A stretch of DNA of 64,000 nucleotides from an uncultured Prevotellaceae bacterium (GCA_946406435.1 CAMJKP010000010.1:1-64000), one strand, 5' to 3'. Counted from the first letter of the stretch, positions 25,580 to 35,143 are shown. The notes: generated by a model not told the origin, from the letters alone. Translations and numbers: made by a program.

Positions 25580-27091
25580 ATGAAGTTCGCAAGAAACATT
25601 TGGTTTCCATACGTTTTGATTTCAATCTTAGCGATTATATGGAATATTTTAACATTGCATAATTTTTTACCATGGTGTGATGAAGTTATGTTGACAGATG
25701 CTCCCACTCATAAGTTGTTATATGGCGAATGGAAAACAAATGCATTTAATGGAATGGGGGACGCAGAGCCATATGCTATTGGAATATATATGGGTTTGCT
25801 TTACATCTGGTTGAAAATTTGGGGATTTTCTTTCTTTAGTGTTAGGCTTTTTTCTTTATTGTTATCTTTATGCGTTGGAGGATTAGCATTAAGAATAGTT
25901 AATAGGCTTGCGAACAATAAATTATCATTATATTCTGCTTATATCTTCTCTATAGGATTTTGGTTTTCAAGTATGATTGTACTTGATTATAGAATGGCGA
26001 GACATGATATGTTAGGTTGTTTGTTTGTTTTCTTGTTGGCTAATGTCGTAATTAATTCTTGGAAAGAAGATAAGATTCAGTATGTTAAAATTCTTATAAT
26101 TAGTTCACTTGTTTTTATAGCAGGGCTTCAGGCTGCACTATATTCTGTCCTGATAACTCTTTTTGCCATATTATTTGTTCGTCCTATCCAGAAAATGATT
26201 CGTGTCGGATTGATAATTGCTTCAGGAAATGTGCTGGGATTTATAATTTTATGTTGTATTCATTGGTACAATGGACATTTAGCAGGCTATATTTTTGAAA
26301 TAATAAATGCTTCTGGTACTTTACAGAAACTATGGGGTATTGCACGTGAATGTATTCTCCCTCTTTTGGGACATGAAGTTAAACCTTTGTCTGTTCAGAA
26401 TGTAAATAGCATGTCATTTGTTGACAATATTATACGTTTCTTTGATAATACTTCTACTATTATTCTAGTAGGTGTAGCACTAATATTGTGTGGCATCAAC
26501 AACCCATTGAAAAGTCTAAAAGATAAACAGATTCCAATATTATTAACATTATTCTCAATCTTTGTGGTTGTATTTTTTATTCTTGCTGGCAGATATCCTG
26601 TTTATTATAGATGGACTGCAGTAATACCATTAATTGCAGCTTATTCTTTGTGGTGTGAACAAGGTCGTATAGTAATCAATCGTGTATTTGTTTCATGTGC
26701 TTGTATTGCATTCTTTTTTCTATCACTGATTGAAATGGGTAATCCTACAGATGATACATTGAAGCGGATAGAGGCCTTTATTGAAAGGCAAAACTTTAAA
26801 CAAGGGGATAGAATAGCGACGGTTTTCTCTACATATTATGCTGTTAAACCTAAAAGTGTGAATTCGTATTGGTATGAGATATATCCCATAAATCGTATTG
26901 GGCAGATAGATTATCTGATTCTACCAGAGTACAAAAAGGATAAAAATGAAAGAAAAGAAATTTTTTATCATGATAAAGAAATTATTGATACATATTATAA
27001 TACTTTGCTAAATGACACTCTACTGGTGATGGAGAAAGTTGATTCTATGAGTGAACCGCACTTGATGCTATATGCGATTAGGAAAAGATGA
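25580..27091 (+). CDS. GT39/ArnT-like membrane glycosyltransferase
   Basis: I start at the ATG at 25580; a TTG six bases earlier is also in frame. The 503-residue protein has about eleven membrane helices and a C-terminal soluble tail. The first extracytoplasmic loop contains Asp34-Glu35 (PWCDEV), as in ArnT and protein O-mannosyl transferases, which use polyprenyl-phosphate sugars at the periplasmic face. Further on is YRMARHDML. With the GtrB-like enzyme and the small flippase upstream it completes an Arn-like set. Its acceptor could be the polysaccharide or lipid A. Confidence 0.7.
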   Translation: MKFARNIWFPYVLISILAIIWNILTLHNFLPWCDEVMLTDAPTHKLLYGEWKTNAFNGMGDAEPYAIGIYMGLLYIWLKIWGFSFFSVRLFSLLLSLCVGGLALRIVNRLANNKLSLYSAYIFSIGFWFSSMIVLDYRMARHDMLGCLFVFLLANVVINSWKEDKIQYVKILIISSLVFIAGLQAALYSVLITLFAILFVRPIQKMIRVGLIIASGNVLGFIILCCIHWYNGHLAGYIFEIINASGTLQKLWGIARECILPLLGHEVKPLSVQNVNSMSFVDNIIRFFDNTSTIILVGVALILCGINNPLKSLKDKQIPILLTLFSIFVVVFFILAGRYPVYYRWTAVIPLIAAYSLWCEQGRIVINRVFVSCACIAFFFLSLIEMGNPTDDTLKRIEAFIERQNFKQGDRIATVFSTYYAVKPKSVNSYWYEIYPINRIGQIDYLILPEYKKDKNERKEIFYHDKEIIDTYYNTLLNDTLLVMEKVDSMSEPHLMLYAIRKR

Positions 27092-27942
27092 GAGCATCTA
27101 TTATAATACCAGTTTATAATACTCCTGAAGAAAAACTCAGGAGATGTTTAGATAGTATTATTGATCAATCTTTTGTGGATTATGAATGTATTATTGTGGA
27201 TGATGGCAGTACGGATGGTTCCGGTGAAATAATTGATGAATATTCCCGTTTTGATGCTAGGTTTAAAGCTATTCATAAGAAAAATGGTGGCGTAAGTTCT
27301 GCTAGGAATTATGGACTCAAGATTGCAAAAGGCGAATGGCTTGTTTTTGTTGATAGTGATGATTCCCTCATGCCTGACCATATTGCCTCATTGATGGAGG
27401 TTGCCACGGATGATGTTGATATTGTGATGACAGGTTTCAGATTCTTGCATATAGGCAAGATTACTGAACATGGATATAATTCAGGAAGATATATAGGAAT
27501 AAAGAGCATTAGGAGATTCCTGTTAGAAACTGAGTTCTTGAGATTTCAAGTGCCTTGGGATAGAACTTACAGAAACAAGAAGAACTTGTTTTTTGATGAA
27601 AAGTTGTCTTTGGGTGAGGATCGGTTGTTTTGCTATAACTATCTTTTGAATTGTAAGGGTATAGCTACGATTGATAAGATAACATATATTCACGATGGAA
27701 CGGATGAGACTACGCTGAGTTATCGAACATATCCATCAAACATGAACAGACATAGGCTTTCTGTGTTTAAGTCTGCCATTTCCAAACTAAAAAAACAATT
27801 AAAAATAGCATATAATGAGAAATCTTTGCTTGATTTCTATTTTGAGGCTATTTATTCTGATTTGATTAACTCGTACAACAAAGAAGGAAAACTCTTTAAG
27901 TTTTATGCTGTAAGAGTACTCCACAAATTTAATTTCCTATGA
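27088..27942 (+). CDS. Family 2 glycosyltransferase
   Basis: The 284-residue cytosolic GT-A enzyme has SIIIPVYNTPE, the nucleotide-binding DDGSTDGSGEI, GGVSSARNYGL and the metal site VDSDDS. A later WDRTYRNKK and LGEDRLF are typical of family GT2 repeat-unit transferases. It would add one sugar to the lipid-linked repeat unit; donor and acceptor are unknown. It overlaps both neighbours by four bases. Confidence 0.88.
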   Translation: MRASIIIPVYNTPEEKLRRCLDSIIDQSFVDYECIIVDDGSTDGSGEIIDEYSRFDARFKAIHKKNGGVSSARNYGLKIAKGEWLVFVDSDDSLMPDHIASLMEVATDDVDIVMTGFRFLHIGKITEHGYNSGRYIGIKSIRRFLLETEFLRFQVPWDRTYRNKKNLFFDEKLSLGEDRLFCYNYLLNCKGIATIDKITYIHDGTDETTLSYRTYPSNMNRHRLSVFKSAISKLKKQLKIAYNEKSLLDFYFEAIYSDLINSYNKEGKLFKFYAVRVLHKFNFL

Positions 27943-28928
27943 ATACACAGATTGTATATGTATTGGTGAGTTCTGAGAAGGATGTATTCTTGGAAGAATT
28001 GTGGGTTTCAGCATGGTCTTTGAGACGATATGAACCAGATGTAACGGTCAATGTTATTGTTGATGAACCGACAGCGAAGCGTGTTTATTCGAATGTAGAT
28101 CTTATGGCATTGATTACAAATGTCGTGGTGGCTGATGTTCCTGAAAAATACACACCAAAGGAACGTTCTCGAGAAATTAAAACAAGAATTAGGGATTTAA
28201 TTAAAGGCGATTTCTTCTATATTGATACAGACACGGTTATCTGTAAGTCTCTTGGTGATGTAGATAATTGTGAGTATGACGTGGCTGGTATTCCTGATTC
28301 CAATGTTTTGTTAAGGAGTAATCCTTTTGCTGATGGAATGATAGGTTCTGTAAAGGAAATTTTTGGTTCTGATGTATCAAACTGTGAATATCTCATCAAT
28401 GGTGGTGTAATATATGCCAAGGATAATGACGTTGCACACGAATTGTTTAGACGTTGGAACAAGAATTGGACATATTCCTGTTTTAAAAAAGGGAATAGTC
28501 AAGATCAGCCTGCTTTATGGCAGAGTGACCATGAGATGGGGAATGTTATAAAGTTGTTGCCAGATGTATATAATAGTCAGGTGGCAATGAGTTTGCAATA
28601 TTTTGCAGATGCTGCAATCGTTCATTTCCTTCACATGAATTTCATACCTGACCAAAGTTATTCACCATATCTTTCATTGAAGATCTATAAGGATATTAAG
28701 GCGGCAGGAAAGTTGACTTCTGATATCAAGGAACTGATAATTAATTGTAAATCATCGTTTACTCCACTTACAATGCCTGTTGGAAGAGATCAACTATTGT
28801 TCCTCTTTACTCCGATGGGAAAGACTTTTGTTCAGATATATAAGGATGGAGGTGTTGCAAGCTGGTTGATGTTGAAGATGTCTAGTTTGTTGGAGAGATT
28901 GCATAAATTTACTTGTAAGAAAAAATGA
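27939..28928 (+). CDS. GT8-like glycosyltransferase
   Basis: The 329-residue protein carries a DTDT metal-binding motif (FFYIDTDTVICKSL), preceded by KTRIRDLIKG, and a late NGGVIYAKDN segment. This is the arrangement of GT8/GT-A transferases of the galactosyl or glucosyl type. A SLQYFADAAIVHFLHMNF stretch near the end supplies the His expected for metal binding. It probably adds a sugar to the repeat unit. Four-base overlaps with both neighbours show that it belongs to the same translationally coupled run. Confidence 0.75.
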   Translation: MNTQIVYVLVSSEKDVFLEELWVSAWSLRRYEPDVTVNVIVDEPTAKRVYSNVDLMALITNVVVADVPEKYTPKERSREIKTRIRDLIKGDFFYIDTDTVICKSLGDVDNCEYDVAGIPDSNVLLRSNPFADGMIGSVKEIFGSDVSNCEYLINGGVIYAKDNDVAHELFRRWNKNWTYSCFKKGNSQDQPALWQSDHEMGNVIKLLPDVYNSQVAMSLQYFADAAIVHFLHMNFIPDQSYSPYLSLKIYKDIKAAGKLTSDIKELIINCKSSFTPLTMPVGRDQLLFLFTPMGKTFVQIYKDGGVASWLMLKMSSLLERLHKFTCKKK

Positions 28929-29746
28929 TAAGCATAGTAATTCCTCTCTATAATAAGGAACTTACAATAGAGAATAGTCTTAAGAGTGTTCTATCCCAAA
29001 ACTATGACAATTTTGAGGTTGTCGTGGTAAATGATGGTTCTACAGACAATAGTGTTGAGAAAGTTAAAGGCATTTGTGATTCTCGTATTCGGCTGATAGA
29101 GCAGGAGAATGGTGGTCCGTCAAAGGCAAGAAATACTGGTGTAATGAATTCAAAAGGACAATGGATCGTGTTTCTTGATGCTGATGATGGGCTAACAGAA
29201 GGTGCTTTAAAAATGATGATGGTAGAGGTGCAGAAGTATCCTGATGCTGACATTATTGATTTCAATGGTTATATTCGTTTTGGAGAGAAAATGTCATTGC
29301 GTTATCATCCACTCGTAGGCAAGGTAAGTAATCCTCTTCGTGCTTTTTATTATAGAAAAATCACACCTGGTTGTGGTCATAGTATTTTCCTGGCATCTTT
29401 TGCAAGAAAATTTCCTTATGATGAGCGGTTGAGACGTTTCGAGGATTGTGATATATTGTTAAGAATGTTGCCTAATGCAAAGGTCTATTCTTCACAATAT
29501 GCAACGGAAATACATGATATGAATTATGCAGAAGCCAGTAATGCACGTAAAGATATCAAAGAGGATTTTATTGGTTATCTTGATATGAGTAAAGGAGGAT
29601 TCTGGTATAAAATGTGCGTATATAGAACCTTTTTAGAGGAGCGTGAGCATTATTCTGAAGAATGTCATAGACTATATCCTAGTTGGTACAAAAGATATGA
29701 TTTGCTTATTATAATGAAAATTTTGGCTCTTTTTTGTCATCACTAA
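28925..29746 (+). CDS. Family 2 glycosyltransferase
   Basis: The 273-residue GT-A enzyme shows ISIVIPLYNKE, VNDGSTDNS, GGPSKARNTG and the metal site LDADDG. The length and lack of membrane helices fit a cytosolic transferase of one sugar. It differs clearly from the GT2 at 27088, so the two likely act at different steps. It overlaps the previous gene by four bases and is followed by a gap of 25 bases. Confidence 0.88.
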   Translation: MISIVIPLYNKELTIENSLKSVLSQNYDNFEVVVVNDGSTDNSVEKVKGICDSRIRLIEQENGGPSKARNTGVMNSKGQWIVFLDADDGLTEGALKMMMVEVQKYPDADIIDFNGYIRFGEKMSLRYHPLVGKVSNPLRAFYYRKITPGCGHSIFLASFARKFPYDERLRRFEDCDILLRMLPNAKVYSSQYATEIHDMNYAEASNARKDIKEDFIGYLDMSKGGFWYKMCVYRTFLEEREHYSEECHRLYPSWYKRYDLLIIMKILALFCHH

Positions 29747-29771
29747 ATAATATAACGGTTGGGAAAATAAT

Positions 29772-31040
29772 ATGCGAGTACTCTGGTTTACAAATTCCCC
29801 ATGTAATTATGGAACGGGAAATTGTTATAATGGTGGAGGTTGGATGACAGCATTACAAGAAGGGATTACTACCTCAAATATTTTTTCAGAAGAAAAAATA
29901 GATTTGGGTATTTCTTTTGTGATGAATAATCAACCGAAAAAAGTTGAACAAGATGAAGTTGTATATTATCCTGTGCCATTGGCTGCAAAGTCAAAGAAAG
30001 ATAAGATATTGGATGCTATACATCCAAATGATGTTCATAGGGATGAAGTCCTTTGGTCTCATTACATATCTCATTTTAAACGTGTAATAAATGATTTTCA
30101 GCCTGATGTAATAGAGATATTTGGTTCTGAGCTATATATGGGCTTGGCTTCTTTTGCGACAGACAGACCATGCGTCTTGCATATTCAAGGATTACTTTCA
30201 CAATATATTCATATATTTCTGCCTCCAGGTGTTTCTCGAATGAAATACATCCTTAAAGATGGACTGGCAAAAGCATGGGGAAATTGGCAGTTCTTGAATT
30301 ATTGGAATCGTAGTGCGTATCGTGAAAAGAGTATATTTAGGAATGTTAATCATGTTATCGGTCGCACAGATTGGGATCGTCGGATCATGACAATCTTAAA
30401 TCCTCGTGCTCAATATCATTATGGAGGTGAGATACTTCGTGCAGAGTTTTACGATAAACAAAATCGTAGGATTCCTCAAAAGTTGACAATCGTTTCTACT
30501 ATATCACTTCCTCCATATAAGGGCTATGATTTGTTACTGAAAATTGCTAAGATATTGAAGGATGAGGTCAAGATAGATTTTGAGTGGAATGTTTATGGGA
30601 ATGTTAATCCAAGGTTAGCCGAATCATTAACAAGAATTAAGCATGAACAGGTGAATGTTAAACTTTGCGGTGTGGCTTCAGCTACTCAGTTGAGAGATGC
30701 TATTCTTGGGGCTACAGTATATGTACACCCTTCTTATACGGAGAATAGTCCAAATAGTATTTGTGAGGCTCAGATTCTTGGTGTTCCTGTCGTTGCTACA
30801 AATGTTGGAGGAACTAACTCGCTTATAGAAGAAGGAAAGAGCGGTTTACTTTTTCCTGCGACGGACCCATATATAGGAGCTGCCCATATCTTACGACTTT
30901 ATAGGGATATGGAAGCAAATATCACTATAGGAAATAATGCAAGGACGATTGCTTTATTGCGACATGATAAGCGTACGATTGTGAACCAGCTTATACAAAC
31001 CTATAAAGAGGTTATACAGAATGATAGAAAAACTGTTTAA
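29772..31040 (+). CDS. Family 4 glycosyltransferase
   Basis: The 422-residue GT-B protein has an N-terminal Gly-rich acceptor domain (FTNSPCNYGTGNCYNGGGWM) and the C-terminal GT4 donor site HPSYTENSPNSICEAQILGVPVVATNVGG, with the E-x7-E pair in ENSPNSICE. LTIVSTISLPPYKGYDLLL marks the start of the donor domain. It is a retaining transferase of the repeat unit. The gene overlaps the next by 20 bases. Confidence 0.88.
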   Translation: MRVLWFTNSPCNYGTGNCYNGGGWMTALQEGITTSNIFSEEKIDLGISFVMNNQPKKVEQDEVVYYPVPLAAKSKKDKILDAIHPNDVHRDEVLWSHYISHFKRVINDFQPDVIEIFGSELYMGLASFATDRPCVLHIQGLLSQYIHIFLPPGVSRMKYILKDGLAKAWGNWQFLNYWNRSAYREKSIFRNVNHVIGRTDWDRRIMTILNPRAQYHYGGEILRAEFYDKQNRRIPQKLTIVSTISLPPYKGYDLLLKIAKILKDEVKIDFEWNVYGNVNPRLAESLTRIKHEQVNVKLCGVASATQLRDAILGATVYVHPSYTENSPNSICEAQILGVPVVATNVGGTNSLIEEGKSGLLFPATDPYIGAAHILRLYRDMEANITIGNNARTIALLRHDKRTIVNQLIQTYKEVIQNDRKTV

Positions 31041-31611
31041 AATACCTTCTGTACTTCGTTTGAAGTATAGTTCTAAATATTATAGGTGGTTGTTTCGAAA
31101 GAAAGGCATAACATTTGGCAATAATATGTCAATAATGGGAAGGATATCCGTTATTGGTATGGGAAAAATTGTTATAGGTGATAATTTTTACATGTCAAGT
31201 GGTGAGCATATTAATCCCATTTCTGCTAACATACAAGCTTCTTTCTTTACAGATTCGCCAGATGCCCAAATACGAATTGGGGATAACGTTGGGATGAGCA
31301 GTACTAGAATTTGGATTCATGATGGACTTACTGTTGGTAATAATGTGAAGATTGGTGGAGGAGTTCTTTTGATTGATACAGATTGTCATCCTGTCGATTA
31401 TTCTGTTCGTCGAATTTCTAATGAGGGAACTTGTTCCGCTCCAATTATTATAGAAGATGATGTCTGGATAGGTGCTCAGAGTATAGTCCTCAAAGGGGTA
31501 ACTATTGGTGCAAGGAGTATTATCGGAGCTGGAAGTGTTGTAACAAAAAACATCCCTTCTGATTGTATTGCTGTTGGTAATCCTTGTAAAATAGTAAAAA
31601 GACTTTGTTGA
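31021..31611 (+). CDS. Hexapeptide-repeat acetyltransferase
   Basis: The 196-residue protein has beta-helix hexads (IGDNVGMSSTRIWIHDGLTVGNNVKIGGG), then DTDCHPVDY and DDVWIGAQSIVLKGVTIGARSIIGAGSVVTK, the maltose/galactoside acetyltransferase pattern with the catalytic His in DCHP. It would O-acetylate a repeat-unit sugar. The 20-base overlap with the GT4 gene suggests coupled translation. The acceptor is unknown. Confidence 0.87.
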   Translation: MIEKLFKIPSVLRLKYSSKYYRWLFRKKGITFGNNMSIMGRISVIGMGKIVIGDNFYMSSGEHINPISANIQASFFTDSPDAQIRIGDNVGMSSTRIWIHDGLTVGNNVKIGGGVLLIDTDCHPVDYSVRRISNEGTCSAPIIIEDDVWIGAQSIVLKGVTIGARSIIGAGSVVTKNIPSDCIAVGNPCKIVKRLC

Positions 31612-31663
31612 ATTACATTGGATGAAACCACAACATTTATGTTTGTTTGGCTTGTTTGAATAG

Positions 31664-32593
31664 ATGAAGCAAAGAGATGTATATGTTGATGTAGCCAAAG
31701 GAATATGTATGCTTTTGATTATCTGCATACATACAGAAGTGTTTGGTGTTATAGGAATGCGTTTTACTTTTATTGCTGTTCCGATGTTTTTTTTCATGAG
31801 TGGTTTTTATGATCGTTCTGAGAAACCTATGAAAGAATGGCTACCTAGGATTATACAAAGATTGATTAGACCTGCCGTTATTTGGTTGATTATTGGTAAT
31901 CTTTTTATGAAACTCCTTGGCTATATCAAAACAGGGGTGGTAGAGCCATATTCTTTTGATTGTTATAATCCTCAAAACGGTAATAGTCCAGTTTGGTTCT
32001 TGATAGCTCTTCTATATGCAAAGATAATTACAGGCTGTATGGTTAGGAGCAAATTACCAGAATATGTTTTGCTTGTATGCAGTTTAGTAATAGGATATAT
32101 TGGTGCCACATATCAAATGCCATTATTGATTGATGAAGGAATGGCAGCGTTGCCTATTTATTATATAGGAAAACTCGTATTTCCACATATAGGAATCCTC
32201 ATGAAGAAATGGGCGGGCAATATTATCGGAATTTGTGTTTTTGTAGTTTTTATGACTACGCATTATTACTATAATGTTGGTCCTGGAGAAGGATTGTATT
32301 ATCCTTATTATTTATTGGCGGTAATGGGCGCAATAATGGTTTTTATTCCTATTTTGACTTTTTCGGAAATACTGGGAAATGTGAAGCCTTTGCTCGCATT
32401 GGGAGAAAGGACCCTTGAGGTTATGCTGATTCATACTTTAATATGCCATGTAATTGCAGTTTTACTTAATAGATTGTTTGTCGTAGGTTCAGGAATGTGG
32501 ATAAGTCTTTTCTTGGTAGGCTATGTAGTTATTGTTTTTCTCTCATATTATATAAGTGTATTCTTAAAGAAGTATATACCTGCTTTATTCTAA
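31664..32593 (+). CDS. OafA-like acyltransferase (family 3)
   Basis: The 309-residue membrane protein has about ten helices. The opening YVDVAKGICMLLIICIHTEV includes the catalytic His of acyltransferase family 3, and FFMSGFYDR follows. Members move acetyl groups from the cytoplasm to O-antigen or exopolysaccharide sugars at the periplasmic face. A second member lies at 37596, so the polysaccharide may be acetylated at two positions after flipping. Confidence 0.85.
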   Translation: MKQRDVYVDVAKGICMLLIICIHTEVFGVIGMRFTFIAVPMFFFMSGFYDRSEKPMKEWLPRIIQRLIRPAVIWLIIGNLFMKLLGYIKTGVVEPYSFDCYNPQNGNSPVWFLIALLYAKIITGCMVRSKLPEYVLLVCSLVIGYIGATYQMPLLIDEGMAALPIYYIGKLVFPHIGILMKKWAGNIIGICVFVVFMTTHYYYNVGPGEGLYYPYYLLAVMGAIMVFIPILTFSEILGNVKPLLALGERTLEVMLIHTLICHVIAVLLNRLFVVGSGMWISLFLVGYVVIVFLSYYISVFLKKYIPALF

Positions 32594-32653
32594 ACACGTA
32601 ATTAGTATAGACATTTCTTGGTTTTAGGAGAATAATCTTTGCTTTTTAAGAAT

Positions 32654-33592
32654 ATGGGAAAGTTGGTAAATATTGTACCGCCATATATTCATCCAGGATA
32701 TTTAAACTTTAAATATTCTGCATTCGAGGGATTGGCAAATTGTGGCTTACTGGTAGGAAAGAGTCATTTCCCTTTGAAAATTCTGCATCATTGGGCTTTC
32801 TTGTATGAAATTCCACGGCTATTTTCAACTAAAGAGACTGTGATGCTGATGTTTGTTGAACCTGTTTCTATTACTTTTGACACATTTCCTTATTATGCTA
32901 CTCATGAAGTGATTCCTTTTATCTGGGATTGTTGGCCATGCTATTATGATAAGATGGAGGCATGGTTTAATCGACATAAAACTCGTACGGCAGTTTTTAC
33001 ATCCCGTATGGAGATGGAGGAGATGCAGAAACGATGTCCTCGGGTAAAAATGCTTTGGTGTCCAGAGGCTGTAGATGCATCTAATTATAAACAAGGGAGG
33101 TTGCTTAAGGATAGAAATATAAATCTTTTGGAATTTGGTCGCTCAAATGAGCGTGTCCTTGGAAAGCTATCAATAGACAATCATGTGTTTACATACGGGG
33201 ATGGCAAGTTCATTTATTCAAATGACGAGCTATACAAGGCTATGGGAGATGCAAAGATTACTATCTGTTTGCCTAAGAGTATGACGCATCCTGATGTGGC
33301 ACAGGGAGTAGAAACATTGACACAAAGGTATTGGGAAGCAATGCTTTCGCGAATGGTTATTGTTGGTCGTGCTCCAAAGGAATTGATTGATATATGTGGC
33401 TATAATCCTGTATTGGAATTGCCTAATGATAAAGAACAAATCAATACTTTTATTCTTAATATCATTAGCAATATTGAAGATTATCAAGAATTGGTGGATA
33501 AGAATCGGCAGACTGCTCTTGAAAAGGGGATTTGGTCTATAAGAATGAAAGGTGTTGTTGAATGGTTGGAGAATGTTGGATATTCTATATAA
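32654..33592 (+). CDS. GT-B glycosyltransferase
   Basis: I prefer the ATG at 32654 (312 residues); a TTG at 32639 is in frame. The protein lacks an obvious GT4 E-x7-E signature but has the look of the Glyco_trans_1_2 group: a C-terminal LEFGRSNERVL, GDAKITICLPKSMTHPD, TQRYWEAMLSRMVIVGRAP and a final helix. The N-terminal half is aromatic-rich. It is the last gene before the VirE-type insertion and is followed within 25 bases by the first inverted array. Function as a sugar transferase is likely; donor unknown. Confidence 0.65.
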   Translation: MGKLVNIVPPYIHPGYLNFKYSAFEGLANCGLLVGKSHFPLKILHHWAFLYEIPRLFSTKETVMLMFVEPVSITFDTFPYYATHEVIPFIWDCWPCYYDKMEAWFNRHKTRTAVFTSRMEMEEMQKRCPRVKMLWCPEAVDASNYKQGRLLKDRNINLLEFGRSNERVLGKLSIDNHVFTYGDGKFIYSNDELYKAMGDAKITICLPKSMTHPDVAQGVETLTQRYWEAMLSRMVIVGRAPKELIDICGYNPVLELPNDKEQINTFILNIISNIEDYQELVDKNRQTALEKGIWSIRMKGVVEWLENVGYSI

Positions 33593-33615
33593 TAAAAAAC
33601 AAGGAAATAGCATTC

Positions 33616-33720
33616 AACTCTACACTCTACACCAAATATAAGATAATAGATTCTTTCTGAGGAAGATAGAACGGTGTAGAGTTGCAACGAACTCTACACC
33701 AACTCTACATCTATACACCG
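33616..33720. repeat. Left inverted array of the VirE-type element
   Basis: It contains aactctacactctacacca (33616-33634), ggtgtagagtt (33673-33683) and aactctacacc plus aactctacatctataca (33690-33717). The units face both ways, so this side can also fold on itself and may serve as the terminator of the reverse-strand gene that ends at 33723. Confidence 0.75.
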
Positions 33721-33722
33721 TT

Positions 33723-34991
33723 TTAGGCGGCAGTCTTAATCAAGGAATAGGTTATGCCACGATTTGAACGCATCTTCTTGACCTTTAGTTCCTTAAGGGC
33801 AAGACCTATCTTGATAGAAGAGAATTTGCTCATAGGAACTTCAGGGTACTCCTTACATAGGGATTTTCGGATATCCATTGAAGTAACTCCTTCACATATC
33901 TCTCCGCTTTCTGGCTTATGGAAGAAGTTGCAGATCATGTGCTCAAGGTCAAGTGATGCCTCGAAAGGAGTGTTAAGTTTCTGAATGTGAGATATCTCCT
34001 CATTGGTAAACCAATAACGCTTTTGCTCAACCTCTATCTCATACTTGAGTTGCGCAAAGAGCTGGTCATATTCTATTGCTGACTTATAATCAACAATCTC
34101 TCCGTCTGGAATCCCGATAGTGAGATAACGGCGACTTCCTGTCTTATCTATAAGAGGATGACGATTGTTGGTCGTGGCAATGAAAGAGGCATAGCGTTGA
34201 TGTAGGTCTATTGTACGACCATAGATTTTGCGACTATTTACAGACACTTTTGATAGTGCCTGCTTGAGTTCGGCAATTTGACCTTTCTTATATTGGTCAA
34301 TCTCATCAAGGCAGATGAGAAGTGAATTGCTAAGTGCCATCTCCTTATCAAACTTGTTGCCAAGGTTGAAGTGGTCGAGGTAGTAACGGCGAAGCATTGG
34401 AGGCAGGATATGCAGACAGAAAGTGCTCTTGCCACATCCTTGATTTCCTATAAATAGAGGTACAGTCTCATTGCCATGCTCTTCATCTTTGCCCATCCAA
34501 TGAACAACAGTTGACAGATGCCAGATATGAAGGAACTCAATCTTCTCGCCAGAAAGACCAGGGATGCGCTTCCAAAAATCAGTAATACGGTCAACGCCAT
34601 CCCATTTAGGCAGACTGTTAAGATACTCTCTCACGGGATCGTGAAGAGGAATAATGTCGCTTTCAAGATAAGTCTTGATATCCGACTTTAGGTTTGCCTC
34701 TTCTGGCATATCAACCTTTGCTCTAATTATTAAGGTGTTGAGACCTGCATTGGTAAGTGGCTGAAACTGGAAGTCGTCCTCTTCATTTTTCTTGTACTCA
34801 ACTATGCCACTGAGTACATTATGGCGAAATTGGTAGTTCTGCTCAAGAAAACAGATGGCAGGAAGTTGGTTCACGTCCTCTTCTTCTTGAGTTTCTGGTT
34901 TAGCCATAGGCTGTTCGGAGGCTTGTGTTTGAGCCTCGTTGACTGCTTCAGAGCCGATGATGCCCTGAGAGAAAAAACTTTTCTTTTCCAT
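33723..34991 (-). CDS. VirE/VapE-like P-loop ATPase, stand-alone
   Basis: The 422-residue protein has a Walker A (FIGNQGCGKST, about 180-190), Walker B (LLICLDE, 224-230), sensor-1 ATTNN (272-276) and an arginine-finger-like SRR (286-288). This matches the VirE/VapE group, which resembles superfamily 3 helicases and often accompanies a primase domain in phages and islands. No primase domain is fused here; the first 90 residues are acidic and poorly conserved in look. A C-terminal winged-helix-like part (SMDIRKSLCKEYPEVPMSKFSSIKIGLALKELKVKKM) may bind DNA. Its own promoter and a perfect palindrome lie upstream. The biological role is unknown. Confidence 0.75.
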   Translation of the reverse strand: MEKKSFFSQGIIGSEAVNEAQTQASEQPMAKPETQEEEDVNQLPAICFLEQNYQFRHNVLSGIVEYKKNEEDDFQFQPLTNAGLNTLIIRAKVDMPEEANLKSDIKTYLESDIIPLHDPVREYLNSLPKWDGVDRITDFWKRIPGLSGEKIEFLHIWHLSTVVHWMGKDEEHGNETVPLFIGNQGCGKSTFCLHILPPMLRRYYLDHFNLGNKFDKEMALSNSLLICLDEIDQYKKGQIAELKQALSKVSVNSRKIYGRTIDLHQRYASFIATTNNRHPLIDKTGSRRYLTIGIPDGEIVDYKSAIEYDQLFAQLKYEIEVEQKRYWFTNEEISHIQKLNTPFEASLDLEHMICNFFHKPESGEICEGVTSMDIRKSLCKEYPEVPMSKFSSIKIGLALKELKVKKMRSNRGITYSLIKTAA

Positions 34992-35036
34992 TTAATTAAA
35001 AATTTAATTGTTAATAATTAGGTTTGAATCGCATGT

Positions 35037-35052
35037 CCTCTTTGCAAAGAGG
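35037..35052. promoter_or_regulatory. Perfect 16-bp palindrome in the VirE-type gene leader
   Basis: cctctttgcaaagagg is its own reverse complement. It sits between the -7 box (35063-35070) and the start codon (34991), beginning about where transcription would start. It is placed like an operator or an early hairpin. Confidence 0.6.
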
Positions 35053-35062
35053 ATTCTAGTTG

Positions 35063-35070
35063 CAAAGGTA
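35063..35070 (-). promoter_or_regulatory. Bacteroidetes -7 box for the VirE-type gene
   Basis: It reads TACCTTTG on the minus strand, with a TTTG at about 20 bases upstream, so both elements of a Bacteroidetes promoter are present. Confidence 0.75.
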
Positions 35071-35143
35071 TAAAAATATTTTATTATTTGCAAATGTAAA
35101 CCTAAAATTTTTGATTGAAAAATTGTTTTTTTTCTTCGAAAGA

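Noticed and set aside
33723..34991. Prophage or large integrated island around the VirE-like gene
   Set aside because: No integrase, capsid, portal, tail or conjugation gene flanks it; polysaccharide genes resume within 450 bases on each side.
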